From Streptomyces sp. CBMA123 (GTDB taxonomy: Bacteria > Actinomycetota > Actinomycetes > Streptomycetales > Streptomycetaceae), in NCBI RefSeq assembly GCF_014596465.1, contig NZ_MECK01000101.1, positions 1 through 64,000 of the forward strand: a stretch of DNA of 64,000 nt. The letters run 5' to 3'. Within the stretch, counting starts at the first letter, position 1; each line of letters opens with the position of its first letter. The notes below the pieces were generated by a model. That model saw nothing but the letters and a program-made list of their open reading frames with translations, ran no database searches and was not told where the DNA came from. A program made the translations under genes and the position numbers. Shown here in pieces: positions 8,441 through 16,288 of the stretch.

Positions 8441-9205
8441 ATGAACGACCTGGTCGGCAGGTACTTCGACGCCGCGATCGCCCACCTGAACCGGGTCCGC
8501 GAGGAGGAGTCCGACTCCATCGAGGCCGCGGCGGCCCTGCTGGCCGAGGCGATCTCGCAGGGGCGGCGGGTGTTCGCCTTCGGCGCCGGGCACTCCTCGC
8601 TGCCGGCCCAGGACGTGGTCTACCGGGCCGGCGGGCTGGTCCCGATGAACCTGCTGAACGTGCCCGGGATGGCCGGGGTGACGATGATGCCCGCGCCGCT
8701 GGCCAGCGCGCTGGAGCGGGTCTCCGGGCTCGCCACCTCGACCCTGGACCTGACCCCGGCGACCAGCGGGGACCTGCTCTTCCTGATCTCGCTGTCCGGC
8801 CGCCAGGTGATGCCGGTCGAGCTGGCCCGGTACGCCCGGGGCCGCGGCCTGAAGGTGATCGGGGTGACCTCGCTGGCCTACCCCGGGGAGGTGCCCTCGG
8901 CGCACCCCTCCGGCAGCTATCTGAAGGACCACTGCGACGTGGTGCTGGACAGCAAGGTCGCGGTCGGCGACGGCGAGCTGACCCACCCGGGCGCCGAGAC
9001 CTCCTTCGGCCCGGTCTCCACCATCGTCACCAGCGCGCTGATGCAGGCCGTGGTCGCCTCGGCGGTCGGCCGGCTGGCCGACCGGGCAGCCGCCGGGGAC
9101 GCCCCCGCGCCGCCGCTGTTCCGCTCCGGCAACGTCCCGGGGGGCACCGAGTGGAACGCCAAGCAGATGGCGGAGAACGCCGAGCGCATCCTCTACACCT
9201 ACTGA
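8441..9205 (+). CDS. SIS-domain sugar-phosphate binding protein
   Basis: A 254-residue cytoplasmic protein with a single sugar isomerase fold. The phosphosugar-binding loop is seen as FAFGAGHSSLPAQD, a second Ser/Thr-rich loop as LLFLISLSGRQVMPVEL, and the C-terminal catalytic-face segment as HPGAETSFGPVSTIVTSA. Related proteins are putative phosphosugar isomerases or regulators, with no certain substrate. The ATG at 8441 follows AGAGCGAAGG. The frame runs open upstream to 8321, but that part is not conserved-looking. It faces away from dmdR1, an arrangement also known in S. coelicolor. Confidence 0.85.
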   Translation: MNDLVGRYFDAAIAHLNRVREEESDSIEAAAALLAEAISQGRRVFAFGAGHSSLPAQDVVYRAGGLVPMNLLNVPGMAGVTMMPAPLASALERVSGLATSTLDLTPATSGDLLFLISLSGRQVMPVELARYARGRGLKVIGVTSLAYPGEVPSAHPSGSYLKDHCDVVLDSKVAVGDGELTHPGAETSFGPVSTIVTSALMQAVVASAVGRLADRAAAGDAPAPPLFRSGNVPGGTEWNAKQMAENAERILYTY

Positions 9206-9242
9206 CCGGGCCCCACCCGCCGACCCGTCGGGCGGCGCGAAC

Positions 9243-9273
9243 ACCGGCACGCCCGCTGACGGCGAGTGCCGGT
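9243..9273 (+). terminator. Hairpin after the SIS gene
   Basis: ACCGGCAC (9243-9250) pairs perfectly with GTGCCGGT (9266-9273). It lies 38 bases after the stop. Confidence 0.5.
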
Positions 9274-9407
9274 ACGACTACGGGGCGTACCGGACAACCA
9301 CCGGACCATCCCGGCCATTGCGGGCCGCCCCGGCCACCGCCAGGCGTACCGGGAAGCCGCCGGGGGCAGGAGAGCCGAGGGACCTGAGCGACGGGTGGGG
9401 GCCGAGC

Positions 9408-10337
9408 ATGGTGTCTGGTGCGGGACGGACCGGGTGGGTGCGGGAACGGGAGCTGCTGCCCGAGTTCTTCTGGGCCGCCGACGCGGCCTCGCTGCGCGGC
9501 CAGCGGCGTTCGGTGCTGCTCTCCGCCTGGGAGCTGGTCCTGCTGCTGGTCGCCGCCGCCACCGGATCGGCCGACGGCGAGCCGTGGGCCTGGTCGGCCG
9601 CCGCGGCCTACCTGGGCGCGATGGCGCTGGCGGTGGTGATCAGCCGGCAGAACCCGCAGGGCCTGTGGTACGAGGGCCGGGCGGCCGCCGAGTCGGTGAA
9701 GACGCTGGCCTGGAAGTTCGCCGTCCGGGCCGACGCCTACCAGCCGCCGCCGCACAGCCTGCCGGACGCCGAGGGGCTGTACCGCTTCCAGCTCGACCGG
9801 GTGCTGGGCGCCTTCCGGAACACCCCGGTGGCCGTGCCCGTGGACGGGGTCGAGGTCACCGAGGCGATGCGCGACCTTCGCGCACAGCCGCTGGCGGTGC
9901 GCCGCGAGGTGTACCTGAACGAGCGGATCCGGGTGCAGCACGACTGGTACCGCCGCAAGGCCCGCTACTGCGCCCGCGCCGGGTACTGGACCGGCGTGCT
10001 GGGCGTGCTGCTGCCGGCGCTGGGCCTGGCGCTGGCCGTGCTGCGGGCGCTCGGCGCGTTCACCTACGACGCGCTGGGCACCGTCTCGGCGGTGGCCGCC
10101 TCGGTCACCGCCTGGGCCCAGTTGCGCCAGTACCGCCCGCTGGCCGCCGCGTACGGGCTCGCGGCCGAGGAGTTGGAGCTGATCCACCTCCAACTCGCCC
10201 GGCTGGACCTGGAGTCGATGGACGCCGAGGAGCTCTGGGCCCGGCTGGCCCGGGACGCCGAGGACGCGGTGTCCCGCGAGCACACCACCTGGCAGGCCCG
10301 CCGGGAGGTGCGCACCACCACCGACCGGGAGCACTGA
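9408..10337 (+). CDS. DUF4231/SLATT-domain membrane protein (copy 1)
   Basis: A 309-residue membrane protein. Two hydrophobic segments near residues 30-80 (ELVLLLVAAATGSA, AAYLGAMALAVVIS) are followed by the signature WYEGRAAAESVKTLAWKF. A second hydrophobic pair lies at about residues 205-250, and a charged helical C-terminus ends in EDAVSREHTTWQARR. SLATT proteins are proposed two-helix pore-forming effectors in nucleotide-signalled conflict systems; this role is known only for the wider family. A paralogue lies at 52566-53489. The ATG at 9408 was chosen because the strong similarity to the paralogue starts just after it (ELLPEFFWAAD). Its stop lies 10 bases before the next gene, so the two probably form an operon. 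Confidence 0.8.
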   Translation: MVSGAGRTGWVRERELLPEFFWAADAASLRGQRRSVLLSAWELVLLLVAAATGSADGEPWAWSAAAAYLGAMALAVVISRQNPQGLWYEGRAAAESVKTLAWKFAVRADAYQPPPHSLPDAEGLYRFQLDRVLGAFRNTPVAVPVDGVEVTEAMRDLRAQPLAVRREVYLNERIRVQHDWYRRKARYCARAGYWTGVLGVLLPALGLALAVLRALGAFTYDALGTVSAVAASVTAWAQLRQYRPLAAAYGLAAEELELIHLQLARLDLESMDAEELWARLARDAEDAVSREHTTWQARREVRTTTDREH

Positions 10338-10347
10338 GGAGGAACGC

Positions 10348-11214
10348 GTGGCGTTACGGATGGTCAAAACGGCGGACGGTCGCGCCCTCGCCGTCGAGTC
10401 CCTCGGCGACCCGCGCGGCCGTCCGGTGTTCCTGCTGCACGGCATGCCGGGCAGTCGGGTCGGACCGCACCCGCGCAGCACCGTGCTGTACCGGCTGGGG
10501 GTGCGGCTGATCTCCTACGACCGGCCCGGCTACGGCGACTCGACCCGGCTGTTCGGCCGCCGGGTGTCCCACGCGGCGGCCGATGTGCGCACCATCGCGG
10601 ACGAGTTGGGGCTGGACCGGTTCGCGGTGCTGGGCCGTTCCGGCGGCGGCCCGCACGCGCTGGCCTGCGCGGCGATGCTGCCGGGGCGGGTCAGCCGGGT
10701 GGCGGTGCTGGTGGGGCTGGCGCCGCGCGACGCGACCGGCCTGGACTGGTACGCGGGGATGACCCCGTCCAACGTCCGCGCCTACCGGGAGGCGGAGCGC
10801 GGGCACGGCCGGATCGCGGACGCGATGGAGTTCCGCTCCCGGCAGATCAAGGACGACCCGGTCCGGCTGCTGAACGGGCTGCGCACCGAACTCTCCCCCG
10901 CCGACCGGGAGGTGGTGGCGGACAGCGGGCTGCGCCGGATGCTGCAGAGCAACTACCGGGAGGCGTTCCGGCACGGCGCGGACGGCTGGATCGACGACGT
11001 GCTGGCCTTCACCGCGGACTGGGGCTTCGAGGTCGGGTCGGTCGGGGTGCCGACCTGGCTGTGGCACGGCGCGGACGACCAGTTCTCGCCGGTCGACCAC
11101 TCCCGCTGGCTGGCCGACCACATCCCGGGCGCCGAGCTCTTCCTGGAGCCCGGCGCGGCGCACTTCGGGGCGTTCCGGGTGATGACCACGGCCCTGGCCT
11201 GGGCGGCGGGTTAG
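10348..11214 (+). CDS. Alpha/beta-hydrolase
   Basis: A 288-residue cytoplasmic hydrolase. HGMPGSR is the oxyanion-hole loop near the N-terminus, LGRSGGGPHAL is the nucleophile elbow with Ser in GxSxG form, and the C-terminal part has the acid-bearing WHGADDQFSP loop and the final His in GAAHFG. The triad is therefore complete. The substrate is unknown. The GTG start has GGAGGA eight bases upstream and the gene follows the SLATT gene by 10 bases, which indicates co-transcription. The stop codon is part of a long hairpin. Confidence 0.85.
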   Translation: MALRMVKTADGRALAVESLGDPRGRPVFLLHGMPGSRVGPHPRSTVLYRLGVRLISYDRPGYGDSTRLFGRRVSHAAADVRTIADELGLDRFAVLGRSGGGPHALACAAMLPGRVSRVAVLVGLAPRDATGLDWYAGMTPSNVRAYREAERGHGRIADAMEFRSRQIKDDPVRLLNGLRTELSPADREVVADSGLRRMLQSNYREAFRHGADGWIDDVLAFTADWGFEVGSVGVPTWLWHGADDQFSPVDHSRWLADHIPGAELFLEPGAAHFGAFRVMTTALAWAAG

Positions 11215-11269
11215 GGTCCGTCCTCGAACTCCCGCCTGCGGGGCGACGGGAGCTCGGGGACGGACCCTA
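11212..11269. terminator. Stop-to-stop bidirectional hairpin
   Basis: The arm TAGGGTCCGTCC (11212-11223) pairs with GGACGGACCCTA (11258-11269). Pairing continues inward through CGA, CTCCCG and their partners with about two mismatches, giving roughly 22 paired bases. The outermost three bases on each side are the TAG stop codons of the two convergent genes. Confidence 0.85.
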
Positions 11270-12259
11270 GCCCCGGACGGGGGTGAGGGGCTCGGCGCCG
11301 TCCAGCACGGCGAGGATGTTGTCCACCGCGAGGTCGCCCATCGCCTGCCGGGTGCGCACGGTGGCGCTGCCCAGGTGCGGGACGAGCACCGCGCGTTCCT
11401 GGGCGAGCAGCGCGGACGGGACGTCGGGCTCGTGCTCGAAGTTGTCCACGGCGGCGGCGAACAGCGCGCCGGACTCCAGGGCGGCGGCCAGCGCCTCCTC
11501 GTCGACCACGCCGGCCGTCATGCTGATCACCACCGCCCCGGGCGGCAGCATGGCGAGCCGGCGGGCGTCCAGCAGGTGCCGGGTCTCCTCGGTGCAGGGG
11601 CAGGTGACGACCAGCACGGTGGAGGTGGCGAGCAGTTCCTCCAGCGGCTTCCACTCGGCGCCGCCGGCCTGCTCGGGCGGCAGTGCGCGGCGGTTGTGGT
11701 AGCCGACCGGCATGTCGAAGGCGGCGGCCCGGCGGGCGACCGCCTGCCCGATCCGGCCCATGCCGAGCACGCCGAGCGGGGTGCCGGCCAGTTCCAGGCC
11801 GAGCAGGAAGTTCGGGCCCCAGGCCCAGGGCGTGCCGGAGCGCAGCAGGCGTTCGCCCTCGCCGAGCCGGCGGGTGGCGGCCAGCAGCAGGGCCCAGGCG
11901 GCCTCGGCGGTGGCGTTGGTGAGCACCCCGGGGGTGTTGGTGACGACCACGCCGCGTTCGGCGCAGGCCGCGAGGTCGACGTTGTGGTAGCCGACGGCGT
12001 GGTTGGCGACGATCTCCAGCTGCGGGCCGGCGGCGTCCAGGAACTCGGCGTCCACCCGGTTGTTGAGGGTGGTGAGCACGGCTCGGCGGCCGCGGACGGC
12101 GGCGAGCAGTTCGGCTCGTTCCAGCTCACGGTCGTTCTCGCCGCAGGTGGCGGCGTACCGGCCGGTGAGCCGTTCGAGGACGTCGGGCGCGGGGTGCCGG
12201 GTGACCAGGACCGGGGGCGGGGTGGTCGGGTCCGTGGGCCGCTCGCTGCTGTCGCTCAT
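11267..12259 (-). CDS. 2-hydroxyacid dehydrogenase-like protein lacking the catalytic Arg
   Basis: A 330-residue NAD(P)-binding protein of the D-isomer 2-hydroxyacid dehydrogenase family (glyoxylate/hydroxypyruvate reductase type). The Rossmann loop is seen as GVLGMGRIGQAVARRA, the hinge as NATAEAAWALLLAATRR, and the catalytic His in PHLGSAT. The usual NTARG segment reads SMTAGVVDEEAL, so the substrate-binding Arg is replaced by Ala. The usual GLDVFE reads AVDNFE. These changes suggest altered or lost dehydrogenase activity. The length is normal and the reading frame is intact. It lies immediately downstream (30 bases) of fxsT1 on the same strand and could share its transcript. Confidence 0.85.
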   Translation of the reverse strand: MSDSSERPTDPTTPPPVLVTRHPAPDVLERLTGRYAATCGENDRELERAELLAAVRGRRAVLTTLNNRVDAEFLDAAGPQLEIVANHAVGYHNVDLAACAERGVVVTNTPGVLTNATAEAAWALLLAATRRLGEGERLLRSGTPWAWGPNFLLGLELAGTPLGVLGMGRIGQAVARRAAAFDMPVGYHNRRALPPEQAGGAEWKPLEELLATSTVLVVTCPCTEETRHLLDARRLAMLPPGAVVISMTAGVVDEEALAAALESGALFAAAVDNFEHEPDVPSALLAQERAVLVPHLGSATVRTRQAMGDLAVDNILAVLDGAEPLTPVRG

Positions 12260-12289
12260 GGCTCGGCAGCGTACCCCGCCCCCGCCCGG

Positions 12290-15200
12290 TCACACCGGCT
12301 GCGGCTCCAGGTCGCGGTTGATCCGCTTCCAGCCGCGCGCGGAGACCGTGTTGGGGTGTTCCTCGCCGACCTGCCGGATCAGCTCGGAGATCGCCCGGGC
12401 GCGCAGTTCGGCGGCCTGGGTGTGCCGGCCGGCCGCGCGAAGGGTGATCGCCAGGTTGGCCTCGCAGGCGACCGCGTCCGGGTGCTGCGGGGAGTAGCGC
12501 CCGCACAGGCCCGCGTAGGCGGACCGGCCGAGGTGCTCGGCGAGGTCGTTCTGCCCGTCGTCGCCGTAGGCGTTGGCCAGGTTGATCACCGCGTTGAGGG
12601 TGTACGGGTGTTCCGCCCCGACGGAGCGGGTGAGGCCGTCGACGGTGAGCCGGCCGCGTTCGATGGCGCCCTGGACGTCGCCGCTGCCGCGCAGGTAGAT
12701 CCCGAGGTTGTTGGCGCAGGCCAGGGTGAAGGGGTGCTCGTCGCCGAACAGCCGCCGGTGGCCCTCGAAGACGGTGGCGCAGAGGTCGCGGGCGGCTTCC
12801 TTGTCGCCGGAGGCGCTGTGGTCGGCGGCCAGGTTGAGTGCGCAGGCGAGCGCGTCGGGGGCGTCGGCGCCGTAGCGCTCCAGGTAGCGCTCGTAGGTCT
12901 CCTTGGTGATCCGGCGGGCCTCGGCGAGCTGGCCGATCCGGCGCAGTGAGACGGCCAGCGACTTGGCGTTGCGCAGGTTCTCGGGCAGGTCGGGGTCGAG
13001 CACGTCGCCGAGGTCGGAGGTGACCTCCTGGAGGAGGTCCACCGAGCCGCGGTAGTCGCCGAGTTCGCGCAGGTCGCGGGCCAGGTTGGACTTGGTGGAC
13101 AGGGTGTAGGGGTGCTTGGGGCCGAGGACGGCGGTGCGCCGGTCGAGGGTCTCCTGGTCGAGTTCGCGGGCGGCCTCGCTGTTGCCGACCAGCCGGTAGT
13201 CGATGGCCAGGTTGTTGGCCATCGAGAGGGTGCGCGGGTTGTCGTCGCCGAAGAGTTCGCGGAACTGCTCCAGGATCTCCTGGTCGAGGTCGAGTGCGGC
13301 CTGGAAGCGGCCGAGCGCCCGCCGGTCGGCGCCGAGCGAGCCGGCCGTCATCAGGGTGTACGGGTGGTGTTCGCCGAGCAGCACCCGCTGGCGCTCCAGG
13401 GTGGCCTCGTCGAGGGCGAGCGCCTCGGCGTAGTTGCCCTGGGAGCGCAGCACGTTGGCGAGTTGGAAGCGCAGCAGCAGGGTCTGCCGGTCGTCGTCGC
13501 CGAGCTTGCCGGTCCATTCGGCGTCGAGGGCGTGGCCGAGGTCGCGGGCGCGGTCGAGTTCGCCGCGCTTCCACAGGTAGCGGACCCGGTCGATGAGCAG
13601 TTGGCGGGTGTCGGCCTCGTCGCAGTTGTGCGCCTTGGAGGGCGACAGGTGGGGCCAGATCTCGTCGAAGGCGGGCCAGTTGGCGGGGTCGTCGGTGTCG
13701 CCGAGGACGGGCCGGGCGCCGGTGAGGATGCGGTGCACCTCGTGGACGGCGATCTCCTGTTCGTCGTCGGTCATCCCGGCGCGGATCACCGCCTGGACGA
13801 GGCGGTGCACCTGGAAGCTGTTGCTGCCGGCGTCGACCTTGGCGAGGGCGTACCGGCCGATCGCCTGGATGACCTTGCCCAGCATGAACTTGTCGCTGAG
13901 GTCGGCGTCGTAGCGCACCAGCGCGCGGATCATCTGGTCGCTGTAGAAGAGGTTCATCGAGATCGGCTCGGGTGCGAAGAAGGCGCACAGTTGCAGCAGT
14001 CGCACGGCCGCCGGGGACTGCTGGCGCAGCCGTCCGATCGAGACGTTCCAGGTCGCGGCGACGGGGGTGGGGTAGTCGGTGGGGTGGTCGACGGCGAGGG
14101 CGCGGGCGGCCTCGGCGTGCAGCTGGGCGACGTAGGTGTCGACCGGGGTGCCGGTGGTGTCCAGCCAGGCGGCGGCCACCTCGACGGCGAGCGGGAGGTC
14201 GCCGACGGCCTCGGCGACCCGGTCGGCGTCCGGGCGGGAGAGGCTGCGGGCGCGCCGGCACAGGTGCTCGACGCTCTCGCCGCGGGTGAAGACGTCGACC
14301 TCCAGCGCTTCGGCGTGCCCGGTCCAGGCCTGGTTGCGGGAGGTGACCAGGATGTGGCCGGAGCCGCCGGGGAAGAACCGGCGGATCTCGGAGGGCTCGT
14401 CGGCGTTGTCGAAGATCAGCAGCCAGCGCGAGGTGGGCACGCCGCGGCGCAGCGCCTCGCGGGCGGCCTCGGCGGCCTCGGTGACGGAGTCGCCGACCCG
14501 CAGGCCGAGCCGGCGGGCGAGTTCGGCGAGGGCCGGGGCGACCAGTTCGGTCTGCTCGGCGTCGATCCACCAGACCAGGTCGTAGTCGGACATGAAGCGG
14601 TGGGCGTACTCCAGCGCCACCTGGGTCTTGCCGACGCCGCCGAGCCCGTACAGGGTCTGCGGGGTGGGCAGGACGGCCGCCATGCCGCCGCGCAGCTGGT
14701 TGCGCAGTTGTTCCAGGACGGCGGCGCGGCCGGTGAAGGAGGGGTTGCGCGGCGGGACGTCCCAGACCGAGGGCTTGCTGCCGGGGAAGCGCGGGCCGCC
14801 GCTGGGGGCGTCGTCGAGCACCGCGTCGCCGCGGCCGAGGGCGCGCAGCAGGCTCTGGATGGACTGGGTCTCGTCGCGGCCGACCAGGTCGACGGGGTTG
14901 CGGTTGCTGAACGGCGCGGTGAGCCGGACGTCGCCGACGCGTACCGGCAGCAGCTGGCGCCGGGTGCCGGAGGGGTCGGAGTTGACCACGGACTCCCACA
15001 GCGCCCGGGCCTGCGGGGAGCGCTGGTAGGCGGGCGAGAGCACGGCGACCGTGCGGTAGGCGGAGTCGATGCCGCGCTCGGTCTCCTCGCGCGGGTCGGT
15101 GCCGGCGCTGAGGTCGCGCGGGAGCACCCGGAAGCCGGCCCTGGTCAGGACGGACTCGATCCAGTCCGCCCACATCCGGTCCTCGGGCACGTAGGACAGG

Positions 15201-16288
15201 TAGAGGTCGGCGGGGACGGACGGGCGGCGGCGGGTGAAGGCGTCGACGTAGCGCAGCCGCACCTCCTCCTCCACGGCCGGCAGCCCGGTGACCCGGCCCT
15301 CGGTGATCATCGAGGTGAGCCGTTCGCAGGCGGCCAGCATCGAGGTGGGACTGCCGGTCTGGTCGCCGAAGGTGGCGAGGATCTCCTCGTAGGCGTAGAA
15401 CGGCCGGTACGGGATCTCCACCGCGCCCCAGTACCCGGCGAGTTCCTCGCTGCTCAGGCCTGCGGGCAGGCCGTCGAAGCGGACCCGGGCGAGGGCGCGG
15501 CCGGCGTCCGCCTTCTCCTTCTCGCCCTCGTCGATGCGCATCGGGACGGGCAGGATGCGGATACCGCGGTCGCGGTAGCGGTCGTGGATGTGCTGGGCGA
15601 TCCGGGAGGCGCCGTCGATGGACTGGTCGCTGAGGGTGAAGCAGACCACCAGGTCGTCGGGCATCTGGACGGTGCAGATCTCGGCGATGTCGGACAGGCC
15701 GGTGCGGGAGTCGATCAGCACGTAGTCGTAGCGCTTGGCCATGTCGGCCTTGAGCGCGTCGAAGAACTGCCCGCCGTCGAAGCGGTCGTAGAAGATGTCC
15801 CAGTCGAGGTGGGTGACGGCCTCGGAGTAGTCGCGGTTGAACTGGCCCGCGGAGAGGAAGTCCAGACTGCCGCCGGCCGGGAAGTACGGCCAGGAGAGCG
15901 AGAGCGCGTGCGGGTGCACCCGGGCGAAGTCCAGGTGCCAGCCCTCGGCGTGCTCGACCGGGCGCAGTGCCTCCTCGCGGTACTCGGCGATGAGGTCCAT
16001 CATCCCGGTGGTGCCGGCCAGCGAGGCCGGGTCCAGGAAGGGGTGGAAGAACTTGGCGAGGCCGGGGGCCTCCAGGTCCCAGTCGACGGTGAGCACCCGG
16101 AAGCCGTTGGCGGCCAGGATCCAGGCGGTGTTGGCGAGGGCCATGGTGCGGCCGGTGCCGCCCTTGTAGGAGTAGAAGGTGATGATCCGGCCGTTGCGGT
16201 CCTGTTCCGCGGCCAGCCGGGCGGCCTCGCGGGCGGCGGCCAGTTCGGCGGCGCCAAGGCGGAAGTTCCTGGTGGTGTTGTCGCTCAT
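12290..16288 (-). CDS. fxsT: FxSxx-COOH system ParA/TIR/NB-ARC/TPR protein, copy 1
   Basis: A 1332-residue multidomain protein. Residues 35-330 are a ParA/MinD-like ATPase with the altered P-loop KGGTGRT (42-48) and DYVLIDSRTGLSD. Residues 360-435 are TIR-like (LYLSYVPEDRMWADW). Residues 515-860 are an NB-ARC NTPase with P-loop GLGGVGKTQ (548-556) and SRNQAW. About ten TPR units of 42 residues fill residues 880-1325. The order matches tetratricopeptide proteins found with FxSxx-COOH RiPP loci and resembles STAND immune sensors. Its ATG overlaps the fxsC stop as ATGA, so translation is coupled. No fxsA or fxsB is visible nearby. A full paralogue lies at 35511-39527. Confidence 0.85.
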   Translation of the reverse strand: MSDNTTRNFRLGAAELAAAREAARLAAEQDRNGRIITFYSYKGGTGRTMALANTAWILAANGFRVLTVDWDLEAPGLAKFFHPFLDPASLAGTTGMMDLIAEYREEALRPVEHAEGWHLDFARVHPHALSLSWPYFPAGGSLDFLSAGQFNRDYSEAVTHLDWDIFYDRFDGGQFFDALKADMAKRYDYVLIDSRTGLSDIAEICTVQMPDDLVVCFTLSDQSIDGASRIAQHIHDRYRDRGIRILPVPMRIDEGEKEKADAGRALARVRFDGLPAGLSSEELAGYWGAVEIPYRPFYAYEEILATFGDQTGSPTSMLAACERLTSMITEGRVTGLPAVEEEVRLRYVDAFTRRRPSVPADLYLSYVPEDRMWADWIESVLTRAGFRVLPRDLSAGTDPREETERGIDSAYRTVAVLSPAYQRSPQARALWESVVNSDPSGTRRQLLPVRVGDVRLTAPFSNRNPVDLVGRDETQSIQSLLRALGRGDAVLDDAPSGGPRFPGSKPSVWDVPPRNPSFTGRAAVLEQLRNQLRGGMAAVLPTPQTLYGLGGVGKTQVALEYAHRFMSDYDLVWWIDAEQTELVAPALAELARRLGLRVGDSVTEAAEAAREALRRGVPTSRWLLIFDNADEPSEIRRFFPGGSGHILVTSRNQAWTGHAEALEVDVFTRGESVEHLCRRARSLSRPDADRVAEAVGDLPLAVEVAAAWLDTTGTPVDTYVAQLHAEAARALAVDHPTDYPTPVAATWNVSIGRLRQQSPAAVRLLQLCAFFAPEPISMNLFYSDQMIRALVRYDADLSDKFMLGKVIQAIGRYALAKVDAGSNSFQVHRLVQAVIRAGMTDDEQEIAVHEVHRILTGARPVLGDTDDPANWPAFDEIWPHLSPSKAHNCDEADTRQLLIDRVRYLWKRGELDRARDLGHALDAEWTGKLGDDDRQTLLLRFQLANVLRSQGNYAEALALDEATLERQRVLLGEHHPYTLMTAGSLGADRRALGRFQAALDLDQEILEQFRELFGDDNPRTLSMANNLAIDYRLVGNSEAARELDQETLDRRTAVLGPKHPYTLSTKSNLARDLRELGDYRGSVDLLQEVTSDLGDVLDPDLPENLRNAKSLAVSLRRIGQLAEARRITKETYERYLERYGADAPDALACALNLAADHSASGDKEAARDLCATVFEGHRRLFGDEHPFTLACANNLGIYLRGSGDVQGAIERGRLTVDGLTRSVGAEHPYTLNAVINLANAYGDDGQNDLAEHLGRSAYAGLCGRYSPQHPDAVACEANLAITLRAAGRHTQAAELRARAISELIRQVGEEHPNTVSARGWKRINRDLEPQPV

